A stretch of DNA of 64,000 nucleotides from CAJQQK01 sp049116495 (lineage in GTDB: Bacteria > Pseudomonadota > Alphaproteobacteria > Rhizobiales > Hyphomicrobiaceae): contig JAGDYV010000055.1 in NCBI GenBank assembly GCA_049116495.1, positions 4,968-68,967 of the forward strand, read 5' to 3'. The position numbers and the translations under genes were made by a program. Of the stretch, positions 46,420 through 55,184 are shown in pieces (the first letter of the stretch is position 1; each line of letters starts with the position of its first letter). A model generated the notes under the pieces. It was not told the DNA's origin and searched no databases. It saw nothing but the letters and a program-made list of their open reading frames with translations.

Positions 46420-46806
46420 ATGTCGATAGCGAAATCGCTCGAAGTTTTGGTAGCGGATGACACCACTGTCAGCCGCGCATTGATCTGCGAAACACTAAGC
46501 CAACTCGGCATCGAAAACGTTCGCATCGCTAAGGATGGCAAAGCTGCCCTTGACTCGATGATGACGAAGCCCGCGCACTTGGTCCTTTCCGACTATCACA
46601 TGCCGGTTATGGACGGTCTGCAACTGCTTGAAAAGTTGCGCAGTTATAAGCCGACCAGCCAAGTCGGATTCATTCTGATAACCGCGAATAGTGATCGCGC
46701 ATTGGTTGAAAAAGGCGCGGCGCTTGGCATGAACAACTACATCGCCAAGCCATTCACGACGCCAAAGGTCAAGCAGGCAATCGAGCGTGTTGTCGGAACC
46801 CTATAG
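46420..46806 (+). CDS. cheY2: Chemotaxis response regulator CheY2
   Basis: A 128-residue single receiver domain with the acidic pair in VADDTTVSR, phosphoacceptor D58 (SDYHMPVMDG), the Thr in ILITANSD and Lys in IAKPFTTPK. It differs clearly from CheY1 (for example LSDYHMPV versus ITDINMPK). By rhizobial gene order, after cheB and before cheD, this would be the motor-binding regulator. Confidence 0.9.
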   Translation: MSIAKSLEVLVADDTTVSRALICETLSQLGIENVRIAKDGKAALDSMMTKPAHLVLSDYHMPVMDGLQLLEKLRSYKPTSQVGFILITANSDRALVEKGAALGMNNYIAKPFTTPKVKQAIERVVGTL

Positions 46807-46809
46807 ATC

Positions 46810-47346
46810 ATGAATCAGATTCGCGACGGCAACCGCATACACGTCTTACAAGGTGACTTCTACGTAACCTCTGATCCTGACGCCGTTCTGACAACGGTTC
46901 TGGGCTCATGCATTGCTGCCTGCTTCCACGACCCGGTGGCCAAGGTTGGAGGAATGAATCATTACCTTCTGCCGACAAGCACGGGAAACAACAGCGGAGC
47001 CCACAGTGAGGGCGTCCACTTGATGGAATTGCTTTTGAACGGATTGCTCGGCCTCGGCGCCCAACGAGACCGTATCGTCGCGAAGATCTTTGGTGGCGCA
47101 AAAATGATCCAGGGAAGCCTGAGCATTGGCGATCAGAACGCCCAGTTTGCGCAGGAATTCCTGCAGCTCGAAGAAATTCCGATCATCAGTTCGAGTACCG
47201 GTGGCGATCTTGGTCGCTCTGTACAATTCCGGCCATTTTCGGGGCACGCGCGACAGCGGTTCCTGAGTAAAACGGAACAGCCTCCGATTCCGGCTCGTGT
47301 CGCCAAGCCGATCCAACCCGATTCTGGTGAATTGGACCTATTTTAG
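46810..47346 (+). CDS. cheD: Chemoreceptor glutamine deamidase CheD
   Basis: A 178-residue CheD: TVLGSCIAACFHDPVAKVGG carries the catalytic Cys, GGMNHYLLPTS the His, and AKIFGGAKMI is another family block. It deamidates glutamines of receptors and can also influence CheC/CheY in other bacteria. The C-terminus ends GELDLF, very like the GDVDLF end of the next gene product. It starts 3 bases after the cheY2 stop. Confidence 0.95.
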   Translation: MNQIRDGNRIHVLQGDFYVTSDPDAVLTTVLGSCIAACFHDPVAKVGGMNHYLLPTSTGNNSGAHSEGVHLMELLLNGLLGLGAQRDRIVAKIFGGAKMIQGSLSIGDQNAQFAQEFLQLEEIPIISSSTGGDLGRSVQFRPFSGHARQRFLSKTEQPPIPARVAKPIQPDSGELDLF

Positions 47347-47374
47347 AGTCGACGTAGTCGTTAGGAGTAAAGAA

Positions 47375-47761
47375 ATGCCGCTTGCACAGAAACAAACCGA
47401 GACCGATGCCGAGCTGATTCCGGTCGCAAATCTAATTCGTTACGTTGGTAAGGAGCTGCAAAGACTCCGCGAAACAACCGAAGATCTGCAAGCGTCGATT
47501 TCCAACGTCATCACATCGGATTCCCTGTCAATCAGTTCTGCTGTAAGCGAACTTCAGGACTTGGATGAACTCACGCAGGTTCTGGAAAACCTCTCCAATC
47601 TGCAAGGCAAACTCGCGGAAATGGTAACAACCGAGAGTGTCGTCGATCCGCATCTTGCGCTCTCTGACATCAAGCTGGAAGAACTCAAACGTCGGCTTAT
47701 GGGCTTGGAAATATCGAAGCACAGCGATGAAACAGACAACGGCGACGTCGACCTGTTCTAA
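47375..47761 (+). CDS. cheT: CheT-like chemotaxis protein with DxxxQ motif
   Basis: A 128-residue helical protein at the end of the che operon. The ATG at 47375 has AGGAGT 8 bases upstream; the longer frame from 47297 would overlap cheD. In rhizobia the gene after cheD encodes CheT, a protein with a CheZ-like DxxxQ phosphatase motif that speeds CheY1 dephosphorylation and interacts with CheR. Here D64-E-L-T-Q68 within SELQDLDELTQVL fits that motif, on the second of two predicted long helices. The C-terminus is acidic and ends DVDLF, a short tail similar to the CheY-binding tail of CheZ in character. No classical cheZ is present in the window. Confidence 0.7.
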   Translation: MPLAQKQTETDAELIPVANLIRYVGKELQRLRETTEDLQASISNVITSDSLSISSAVSELQDLDELTQVLENLSNLQGKLAEMVTTESVVDPHLALSDIKLEELKRRLMGLEISKHSDETDNGDVDLF

Positions 47762-47785
47762 TTACAGCATCGCGTTTGGGTTAGA

Positions 47786-48064
47786 CTAGGCCAGCAGCTT
47801 TCGAATGACCTGTTCATCAATCGCTTTGACGAACCTTGCACCAAACTGTCCGGAGCCGGTCCACATGACTTCAACACGGTGCGTGCCGAGGTCGGCGAGC
47901 GAGAGGCCTAGTCTCTCACCTTTGCTGAGCTTCACTAAATGGTCATGCGACACGGCCACGCCACCCGCAGAAATATTGGAGACGTGACACTGAAATGATC
48001 CATGCTTGCTCTGGAGGATGCCCGACAGATCACAATCAAATCGAGTGAATCTTCTATTATTCAT
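47786..48064 (-). CDS. PilZ-domain protein
   Basis: A 92-residue single PilZ domain with both cyclic-di-GMP binding parts: RxxxR at residues 4-8 (RRFTR) and the NxSxxG stretch NISAGG. The rest, ERLGLSLADLGTHRVEVMWTGSGQFGARFV, fits the beta barrel. It converges with the che operon, ending 24 bases from cheT, and probably links cyclic-di-GMP to motility or polymer output; the target is unknown. Confidence 0.85.
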   Translation of the reverse strand: MNNRRFTRFDCDLSGILQSKHGSFQCHVSNISAGGVAVSHDHLVKLSKGERLGLSLADLGTHRVEVMWTGSGQFGARFVKAIDEQVIRKLLA

Positions 48065-48312
48065 TGACTGAAAACACCTTCAACCAATAATTGAAATTTC
48101 GACGATACACTACCAAAAGTGGAACACAAGCGCTAAATTTATGACGGCCCCGCTTTTCCCCGACCCTCAAATATTTCAGTTACTTGGCGCAATTAATCTG
48201 TTCGGCCGAACCAAGCCACCATGTTCATTGGTCGTTATCGCCCAAACGCGGGCCATACCTGCGCCGTCGTGAAATGCCTGCGTTGATTCGAACAGGCGTT
48301 CGCATAGTCGGG

Positions 48313-49560
48313 CTACTGCGCGCGCCGGTCACCCGGCAACTCCCTCGGGTTAAGATGACGGAAGGTCACCAAGGCAACGAACATCAGCAGCGAAATAATC
48401 GCAAAACTGATCCCCCAACCGTTCGGAGAAACACCATTTAGGTCAAGTGACCATCCGATAACGAGCGGCCCGACAAACCCGCCGGAGTATCCCAGCATCG
48501 AATGCACAGCCAAGGTTGCCCCGCGACGACCCGGTTCCGCGGCGCCAGCTGTCCCCGCTGTCAGGGAAGCAGAGTCAAGCCAGATCATCATGCCGTAGGC
48601 AATCAGCATCGTTGCAGCAACGAGGTACGACATCGGACCGATAAAACCGATCGTTGCACCAAAGATAATCGAGCCGCCCATCGCCGCTTGGATCAGTCGG
48701 CCACGCCCCCAGCGGATCGAACATTCATTGCCGACAACACTGGCGACCACGCCCGTCAACGCAAGTACAGTCACCAGCAACGCGGGCGAGACAGGCGCCT
48801 GCGCTGTTCCCGTGTGCGCAACCACCCAAACCAGAAATGCCACTGCCCATCCCCTAACCGCGCTCATTTCGAGCGTATGGATCGCATAGCCAAAAGCATA
48901 TGCCATCGCGGATCGATTGCGAAACACCGAGAAGAAATCCGTTACGCTTGAAGCAGTACCGCATTCGGCGCGAACGACGTTTTGACTCGGTACTCCGATT
49001 GCGATTGCCCCCCAGGCAACTGCAGCACACAGTCCTGCAATGCCAAACGCCGCGGGCCAGCCGTAGGCCTCAGCCAGCCATTCGCCGGTGGCAAAGGACA
49101 GCGCTCCCGCGATTCCGATACTGGCCGCATGCCCCGTCGCCGCACGCGACATTGTTCGGGGATCAACCCGGTCGGCCAGCAGTTTAAGGCCGGTCATATA
49201 GGTGCCAGCCCATCCAACACCGGTAACGATGCGGCAGGTCAGAGCCGACCAGAACCCTTCCGCCAACCCCCAGAAACAAAGGTGGCCGGCGACCGTCAGG
49301 CCGACACCAAGGAGATAGATGCGCTTTGGGTCAATGCGATCCGTCGCCGTGACAAGAACCGGCACCGCAAGCATGTAGGCGCCGTAGAATCCCGACGTGA
49401 TCCAACCTGCCTCACTGTTCGACAAGCCCCACAGCGGCATCAGCTGCGGGAGTAGAGCCGGCCAGAAAAAGGCGCCGATTTGAACCAGAACCTGAGCCGT
49501 GCAGAGCAGGACCACAAGACCAGTAGGCGATGCACTTTCCGAAAGCTGCCAACGACTCAT
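48313..49560 (-). CDS. Major facilitator superfamily transporter
   Basis: A 415-residue protein with twelve predicted membrane segments. The cytoplasmic loop after helix 2 (TATDRIDPKRIYLLGVGL) has the position of the MFS A-motif, though with DRIDPKR in place of the usual GxxxDRxGRR; the second half begins about residue 215 (AMAYAFGYAIHTLEM). No substrate-specific motif is evident. It stands alone between the PilZ gene and the secreted protein gene. The fold is certain; the function is not. Confidence 0.85.
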   Translation of the reverse strand: MSRWQLSESASPTGLVVLLCTAQVLVQIGAFFWPALLPQLMPLWGLSNSEAGWITSGFYGAYMLAVPVLVTATDRIDPKRIYLLGVGLTVAGHLCFWGLAEGFWSALTCRIVTGVGWAGTYMTGLKLLADRVDPRTMSRAATGHAASIGIAGALSFATGEWLAEAYGWPAAFGIAGLCAAVAWGAIAIGVPSQNVVRAECGTASSVTDFFSVFRNRSAMAYAFGYAIHTLEMSAVRGWAVAFLVWVVAHTGTAQAPVSPALLVTVLALTGVVASVVGNECSIRWGRGRLIQAAMGGSIIFGATIGFIGPMSYLVAATMLIAYGMMIWLDSASLTAGTAGAAEPGRRGATLAVHSMLGYSGGFVGPLVIGWSLDLNGVSPNGWGISFAIISLLMFVALVTFRHLNPRELPGDRRAQ

Positions 49561-49676
49561 CTACGAAATCTCGCTGCAAACAGGGATCACCCCTTACTGG
49601 CAGCTTTCGCGCTTCATAGCAAAGCAATGGCGAGTCGACTGAACCGCGCGCTCATGCCGTCATTAGCTGTATCATA

Positions 49677-50300
49677 TCACTTCGCCGCCTTGGGCTGCGC
49701 CTCAACCCAACTCGCGATTCTTTCCCGGCCAATCGCCACGCTTCGCGCTTCGACACCGAGCGACATGAAGTTTCGAAAAAACTCGATATCGACGATCTTG
49801 CCAAGGCATAGAACCATTTCGCCCTCCGGTGCCGCGCGCGCACGCTCAGCGATGGCGTCTTCAACATAGCACCGAACAGTCGTCTCGACATCCTTTCGCC
49901 CTGTACTGCGACTGCCATTGTGCTCAATGAAATAGACGTTCTTAGACAAATTCTTATGGATCTCCTTGCGGGCGATGACCCAGGCAATCTCGCGTCCACG
50001 AAGTTTCTTCTCGAATTGGCCGTAAAGACCACGCAGCGTTCCCGCATCGATCAGCAGCTTGAATGCTTTGTATCGACTGACTTGCTTGGCCCAACCTTGC
50101 AGCCCCTGGACGGACTTTTGAACGCTCATGGCGTCCACCATAAACGGATCCGTCGGAGCTTTGTCCTTCGGCTTCGGGCCTGCGCTCACGGGCAGTGACG
50201 CAAACAGCGTTCCAGCAAGGAGCATCGCTGCGATCACAAACGCCGCCCCGGACCGTTCAAGCATTTTCGACAAGAAGAGTACTCGATGTGGGTTTGGCAT
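49677..50300 (-). CDS. Exported protein of unknown function
   Basis: A 207-residue protein with an N-terminal signal or anchor segment (AAFVIAAMLLAGTLFASLPVSAG) and a mature part with no motif I recognise. It is basic in the middle (FEKKLRGREIAWVIARKEIHKN) and has two Cys residues (VRCYVED and MVLCLGK) that could form a disulfide. The ATG at 50300 follows GGGAAG; the frame opens at 50420, but the earlier residues do not resemble a signal peptide. It lies 207 bases after the fliM-like gene on the same strand, so a motility role is possible but unsupported. Confidence 0.65.
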   Translation of the reverse strand: MPNPHRVLFLSKMLERSGAAFVIAAMLLAGTLFASLPVSAGPKPKDKAPTDPFMVDAMSVQKSVQGLQGWAKQVSRYKAFKLLIDAGTLRGLYGQFEKKLRGREIAWVIARKEIHKNLSKNVYFIEHNGSRSTGRKDVETTVRCYVEDAIAERARAAPEGEMVLCLGKIVDIEFFRNFMSLGVEARSVAIGRERIASWVEAQPKAAK

Positions 50301-50507
50301 AGACTTCCCGCCGTTGCTCCGTTTGGACCTCACTTCATACCGACAAACGCCAGTGTCCCGATTCCGAAGCTCGCCAACACTACGCAGCGACCTCGGTTGC
50401 GAAGTTCGGAAACGGGACAATAGAATCTTAGTGCTGCTCGTGTGGCTCAGATCGAGAAATTCGTTCAGTGCATGCCTTAGGTACCGACGAACTTTTCAAT
50501 CATCACA

Positions 50508-51407
50508 CTAGACCTCACGCACCACATGCACGGCAAACTGTCCGTCCTTCTGTCCAACTTCGCAGACGAACAAGGCTTCATCGTCACACTCCAGGAGAAC
50601 TGAAGCAGAGCGTGCATCGACAAATTCGACGATATCTCCAACTTTCAAATTCGAGAACTCTTCAAGCGGCATATTGGGCCGGTTCATGACGGCGCGCAGT
50701 TGCACCTCGGCTTGTGACAGTGAGGATTGCATCCGGTCCGCCCAATCGTTCATACCTTCGCTCGCCACCTCTTCAAGGGCGTGCGCCTCCTCCTCCTGGG
50801 GCTGCGTGAACTCGGCCTCCGGAATATACACCGTCAGTTTATGGCGCACCTCTTGGATAACCAACGACCAAGTGGCAAGAAATCCAGGCTGCATGACCTC
50901 ATCAGGTGCGCCGTCCGGATCCGGCAGGACGATCTTTTCGAAAGCGATCGATTGCGTCCGCGATTGATTGATCGATGCAACGAGCTTGCGGACTATGGCG
51001 AGCACGGCGTTGGAGACGAAAAAATTGCAGAACTCAGATTCTCTGCAATTGAAATCCGTTTCCTCGTTCGGCTTTGGCGCCCCAAAACTGGCGCTAACGA
51101 GAACCTCAACCAGTGCGCAGGGAATGAAGCAGCGAAACTTGGCACCGGTCGACAGGCGCTCAAGTTGCAACGTCATCTGGTCTTCCGCTTCGACAACCTC
51201 GTCCGTCGGAGACCAGGCTCTGACATCGGGAACACCCAGTTCGAAGCCAATCGGAATGAAGGTCGAGATCGCATCGGTCAAATGCGCCTCGGCCTGCTGA
51301 ATACTCGCAACAGCAGTTTCCTTGTCGCCACCACTTGATGACGAACCTTGAAAAAGCTGCTCGATGCGCTCTCGAATGTTGAGTTCGTCAGAAATGGCTT
51401 CACTCAT
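50508..51407 (-). CDS. fliM: Flagellar motor switch protein, FliM-like
   Basis: A 299-residue protein. The C-terminal 80 residues form a SpoA/FliMN domain (SLSQAEVQLRAVMNRPNMPLEEFSNLKVGDIVEF, then FVCEVGQKDGQFAVHV), and the middle is a divergent FliM-type domain. Rhizobial FliM proteins are similarly diverged. The usual N-terminal CheY-binding motif LSQDEIDALL is not seen. The next gene on the strand is fliG. FliN is not in this window. Assignment as FliM and not a long FliN follows from length and position. Confidence 0.75.
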   Translation of the reverse strand: MSEAISDELNIRERIEQLFQGSSSSGGDKETAVASIQQAEAHLTDAISTFIPIGFELGVPDVRAWSPTDEVVEAEDQMTLQLERLSTGAKFRCFIPCALVEVLVSASFGAPKPNEETDFNCRESEFCNFFVSNAVLAIVRKLVASINQSRTQSIAFEKIVLPDPDGAPDEVMQPGFLATWSLVIQEVRHKLTVYIPEAEFTQPQEEEAHALEEVASEGMNDWADRMQSSLSQAEVQLRAVMNRPNMPLEEFSNLKVGDIVEFVDARSASVLLECDDEALFVCEVGQKDGQFAVHVVREV

Positions 51408-51500
51408 TGAAATGCGGTGACAGCTCGAAACGCGGGCATGACTTCACCTTTGATTCACTAGAAACTTGCGAGGACAGAATATGTTGCTCAATCTCGACCA

Positions 51501-52532
51501 TCAGTCGCTCTTTTCGTCGTCGGCCTCCTGAATGCTGATCTTGTCGTCCTGCGCCAGTTCAATCGCCAAATCCGCGATCCAACGCCTGGCGTCGCTGATC
51601 TCCTTTTCCGGAACCGAAGAGGCCGATTGGAGTTCCATTTCGACCATGCGTCGGCTTCGCCCTGTGAGGCTCGACAACGCGGCATCGGTCAGTGTCTCTG
51701 GCGCTTCTCGCAACGCGACAATGATCCGTTCCGTCGGCACGGCCTCGAACAGGATCTTCCTGTCGCCATCCGATAATTTGACAACGTCTTCGAAGCTGAA
51801 GATCAGCCCGCGCAATGTCTTTGCCGCCTTGGGCCTGATGGCGTCGAAGTGACCGAGCATCTCGTCCACTTCAGCACGGTCCAATCTGTTCATGATTCCG
51901 GCCATCCGCGCGTGCATGCCGCTGTCTTCTTCATCAGCTTCACCCGCCAGAAGCTCCTTAGCCAGGTGAAATTCGAGAAGCTGCGTCGAACGCTCGGTAA
52001 CAATGCCAATGTCGATCATCTTGTCGAAGACCGTCTGACGCATCGTCGGGTCAAACAGCCCGATGACCTCGGCGGCCTGCTCCGCATCGAATTGCGACAA
52101 GGCAAATGCGATCACTTGAGGGTGCTCGGCACCAAGCGTCGCCACGATTTTTTCGGGAGGCAATTCCGGCAGGCGCGCCCACAGTTCGACAGGCGGCAAT
52201 TCGCCACGAACAGACGCCAGAATCCGACCGGCGACCGCCTCGTCCGCGACACCACCAAGCACCAGGCGTTCAGCCTCAGCCTCGGAACCAACGAGTTCCG
52301 GTTCCTGTTTAAGGTCGTTCTCGAAAATTTCTACAAGCTCGGTGAGCTCTTCGTTGGCAATCGTGCCTAGCTCCGCGGCCGTATTGGCAATCCGCTTAAT
52401 CTCTTCTTCATCGAATTTTCCGAGCAGCCGGGCAGCATCTTCCTTTTCCATCGCGAGGAGCAACGTCGCGACGCCCCGAACGCCTTCGAGCGATGATGTG
52501 CCATCTTGCATTGCCATCGTGTTCCCAGACAT
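51501..52532 (-). CDS. fliG: Flagellar motor switch protein FliG
   Basis: About 343 residues. The middle domain has HPQVIAFALSQFDAEQAAEVIGLFD (EHPQ motif), and the C-terminal torque domain has MFSFEDVVKL-type FSFEDVVKLSDGDRKILFEAVPTE and the charged helix. FliG couples rotor and stator at the base of the flagellum. The frame opens with a TTG at 52556; the ATG at 52532 is preferred, but the ribosome binding site does not decide. Followed 93 bases later by the fliM-like gene. Confidence 0.92.
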   Translation of the reverse strand: MSGNTMAMQDGTSSLEGVRGVATLLLAMEKEDAARLLGKFDEEEIKRIANTAAELGTIANEELTELVEIFENDLKQEPELVGSEAEAERLVLGGVADEAVAGRILASVRGELPPVELWARLPELPPEKIVATLGAEHPQVIAFALSQFDAEQAAEVIGLFDPTMRQTVFDKMIDIGIVTERSTQLLEFHLAKELLAGEADEEDSGMHARMAGIMNRLDRAEVDEMLGHFDAIRPKAAKTLRGLIFSFEDVVKLSDGDRKILFEAVPTERIIVALREAPETLTDAALSSLTGRSRRMVEMELQSASSVPEKEISDARRWIADLAIELAQDDKISIQEADDEKSD

Positions 52533-52696
52533 CGCCGCATCATCACCCACCGACAATCAGGCATATCGCACGATCCAAGGACCTGCATCTACCTGCGCCG
52601 CACATTGAGTGACGCAAATTCGCAATACATAGACGCAATTTCGGACAAGAGCTGCTCCTGATCTAAGCAATACAGCTTACGCGAACCTTACGTCAG

Positions 52697-53095
52697 CTAG
52701 TCGGCAAGGCTCGCGCGCAACTTCTGTTGCCGTACGATGCTCAAATAGAGGTCCTGTCCAAGGTGATCGAGATGCAGAAGGTCGGATGCATCGGCAAATT
52801 TGAGGTCAAACTGGAGGCCGATCGCATGCCCGCGACGCCATACGACAAGGCCGTCCACGGTCGTGCCGTCAAGCAGTTCGATCGTCGTAGACTCGCCAAC
52901 ATCAAGGCTTCTATCGCTGTTGATTTCAATCTCGGCGCCATTCCTTGATAGGTTTGTGAGCTCACCGAAGATAGCCGGATCGCACCGCAGCTTCACGAGA
53001 TGTTGCGTTGCCAAACGCAAATCACTCCGTCGTTCAGAGGGTGTTACTTCAATCGAGGGTGCCCGAATGTTTCTGCCGCGGCTGACATCTGACAT
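52697..53095 (-). CDS. PilZ-domain protein in the flagellar cluster
   Basis: A 132-residue single PilZ domain. The ATG at 53095 is preceded by AGAGGA at 8 bases. The binding motifs are intact: RRSDLR gives RxxxR, and NLSRNG gives NxSxxG about 30 residues later, followed by the barrel strands (STTIELLDGTTVDGLVVWRRGHAIGLQF). Lying between fliK and fliG, it may slow the motor on cyclic-di-GMP like YcgR, but YcgR has an extra N-terminal domain that is missing here. Confidence 0.85.
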   Translation of the reverse strand: MSDVSRGRNIRAPSIEVTPSERRSDLRLATQHLVKLRCDPAIFGELTNLSRNGAEIEINSDRSLDVGESTTIELLDGTTVDGLVVWRRGHAIGLQFDLKFADASDLLHLDHLGQDLYLSIVRQQKLRASLAD

Positions 53096-53161
53096 GGTGT
53101 TGTCCTCTATATTGACCGTGTAACAGCTGCCCAACCCCTAACAGGTTCAGATGGGCGCTCG

Positions 53162-55117
53162 TCACAGGTAAATGTTTCTCCGCCCGCCGGCGAGATCTGC
53201 TGCTTGCTCATTCTGACCCTGGTCGTCGTCGAGGTCGACGTCCCCGCCGCCCTCCCCGCCATTGGCCGTGTCATGGTCTTGCGACGACTGGCCTTGAGTC
53301 GCAGCTTGGAACGAGTCGCCCTGCCCGGCCCTTGCTTGCGCCCCATTCGGCAATCCCGATTGGCCCGTATTGCCGCGATCAGGGTCAACCAGCTGAATGG
53401 TTACGGAATCGATGTCAAAGTTCTTCTGCTGCAAGGCTTCGACCAATACACGTTGGTCACTCATGAGCAGATCTGCGGTAGCCGCGCGCGCAGTCTGAAC
53501 GCGAAGTTCCAACTTGTCACCACGTAGCGCAAGTCGAATGACGATCTCACCGAGTTCCCTTGGCTGCAGATGTAGCTGCATGACTTTGATCTGGTCCGGC
53601 GTTGTATGAACACCGCCTTGTGTCGCCAACAGCCTGAACTCGGCGCCCGATCTCGGCAAGCCGTCACGCGACGTGACGCTTTCGACCAACTGTCCATAAA
53701 GGCTGCCTATGGCAATGCCGGTATTCGGGCCGGTGCTGGTTACCGGGTTCGGCATTGCGGGAGAAGCGCTTTCACGTAACGTCGCGCCAACCGTGATATT
53801 TGGCGCCGCGGACTCAATGTCGTCTTGAACGGCCATCACCTGCTCGCCACCACCAAGGGATCGTTGGACAGACACCGTTTCAAACGCCAGCCGTGCCATT
53901 TGCTCGGGACGTTCCAGGCGCGCGTTCGTGGTCATACGCTCGATGACATTACCGCCAAGATCCCTAGAGGCGTCAAAGCCCCTCGGCGCTGCGGTTGACT
54001 CGTTCAGCACCCGCCGGCCGGCATGCGTAGCGTCCGCCAACCGACGCACCACGGCAGCTTCAGCAAGAACCGCGGACGGCGCAGCTGGCGTCGTGCGTTC
54101 GTTCGGCAAGGACCTCGCTTCGTCCGCACGAGGGAGTGCGGCCCCTTCCGCGCGTTTGGCTTCCGGCAGCAGCTGCCCTTGTTCTTCAGCGGTCACTGCC
54201 AGAAATTGACCGTCGGAGCCGGCCCCCTGAGCTACCGTGCGCAACGCCTCAGCTTCCTGGGCCGCGGTTTGCTGCTGCACACCATCACCGGTTGGCCGCA
54301 CGGCTTGAATCGATTGATCAGGTTCACGCGTGACAGTACGCTGTTCCGTAGAACCCGCCCCAGCAGATACCGGGCGTGCAGAAACGGCGGCCGTTGCAGC
54401 CATTGCTGCGCGTTCATCTGACGGCGATATCTCATTGCCATGAACGACCGTCGTCGGTTGCAAGTCAGAGTCATCAGCCCGCATGACAGGCGACGGTTGC
54501 GAATTGCGCTCCGCGGTCGCCGTTGGCATATCTGCTTCGCCAGCACCGCCATCGGCTGCGGAGAGTTCGCCCTGCGTTTCCGCAGAAGACTCGCTTGCGG
54601 AAACATCTTCACCGCTCAACTCGACCTGTGGCGCGACGCGCCGAGTAGCGGCGGTTTCCAAGTCGCTGTTCGCGCCAGAGGATATCCCTATTGCATCCGA
54701 TGCTTGCGGCAATGCAGCCATCTCGGGCTTGGGCCCCATGGCGGCAGAACCTTTTGCTGTCCCACGAGCTGGCTCCTGCGCGGCCAAACCGCCAGCAAGA
54801 CGCTCGTTTGCTGACATTTTGCCGTGCAGCGCTGACGATTTGGCCTGCTTGGAACCGACCTCGGCTGCTTCCTGATCGAGCGACGGTTCGTGCTGCGTAA
54901 CCTGACCGACAGCGTCCGTCGCCTTGACACCCCGGGAAACCACGGAACTGGCGTCGTCCGACCTGCCATCAGTTTGCTTCACAAGTTGCGCGAATGATGC
55001 CTTGTCCGTTCCGCGCTCAGACTCGGTCCCGGCTTCCTTGTTCGCGGTACGGCCATCGGTGCGTTGCTTATCTAAGCGGTGTGCAACGTCGGTTGAAATG
55101 TAGCTTGTATTCGTCAT
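53162..55117 (-). CDS. fliK: Flagellar hook-length control protein FliK (rhizobial MotD)
   Basis: About 651 residues. The first 470 residues are of low complexity, rich in Ala, Glu, Ser, Gln and Thr, as usual for the unstructured ruler part. The C-terminal domain has the hook-length pattern MQLHLQPRELGEIVIRLALR, LELRVQTARAATADLLMSDQ and LVEALQQKNFDIDSVTIQL. In rhizobia the protein encoded after motC was first named MotD and later recognised as FliK. Starts at 55117 (ATG) or 55132 (GTG) are both possible. Confidence 0.88.
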   Translation of the reverse strand: MTNTSYISTDVAHRLDKQRTDGRTANKEAGTESERGTDKASFAQLVKQTDGRSDDASSVVSRGVKATDAVGQVTQHEPSLDQEAAEVGSKQAKSSALHGKMSANERLAGGLAAQEPARGTAKGSAAMGPKPEMAALPQASDAIGISSGANSDLETAATRRVAPQVELSGEDVSASESSAETQGELSAADGGAGEADMPTATAERNSQPSPVMRADDSDLQPTTVVHGNEISPSDERAAMAATAAVSARPVSAGAGSTEQRTVTREPDQSIQAVRPTGDGVQQQTAAQEAEALRTVAQGAGSDGQFLAVTAEEQGQLLPEAKRAEGAALPRADEARSLPNERTTPAAPSAVLAEAAVVRRLADATHAGRRVLNESTAAPRGFDASRDLGGNVIERMTTNARLERPEQMARLAFETVSVQRSLGGGEQVMAVQDDIESAAPNITVGATLRESASPAMPNPVTSTGPNTGIAIGSLYGQLVESVTSRDGLPRSGAEFRLLATQGGVHTTPDQIKVMQLHLQPRELGEIVIRLALRGDKLELRVQTARAATADLLMSDQRVLVEALQQKNFDIDSVTIQLVDPDRGNTGQSGLPNGAQARAGQGDSFQAATQGQSSQDHDTANGGEGGGDVDLDDDQGQNEQAADLAGGRRNIYL

Positions 55118-55184
55118 CTGCTGCGTCACCACTATCTTTGCCGCAGCTCATTGACCGCGGGTCCATCGACGATCTGTCTCGGCA

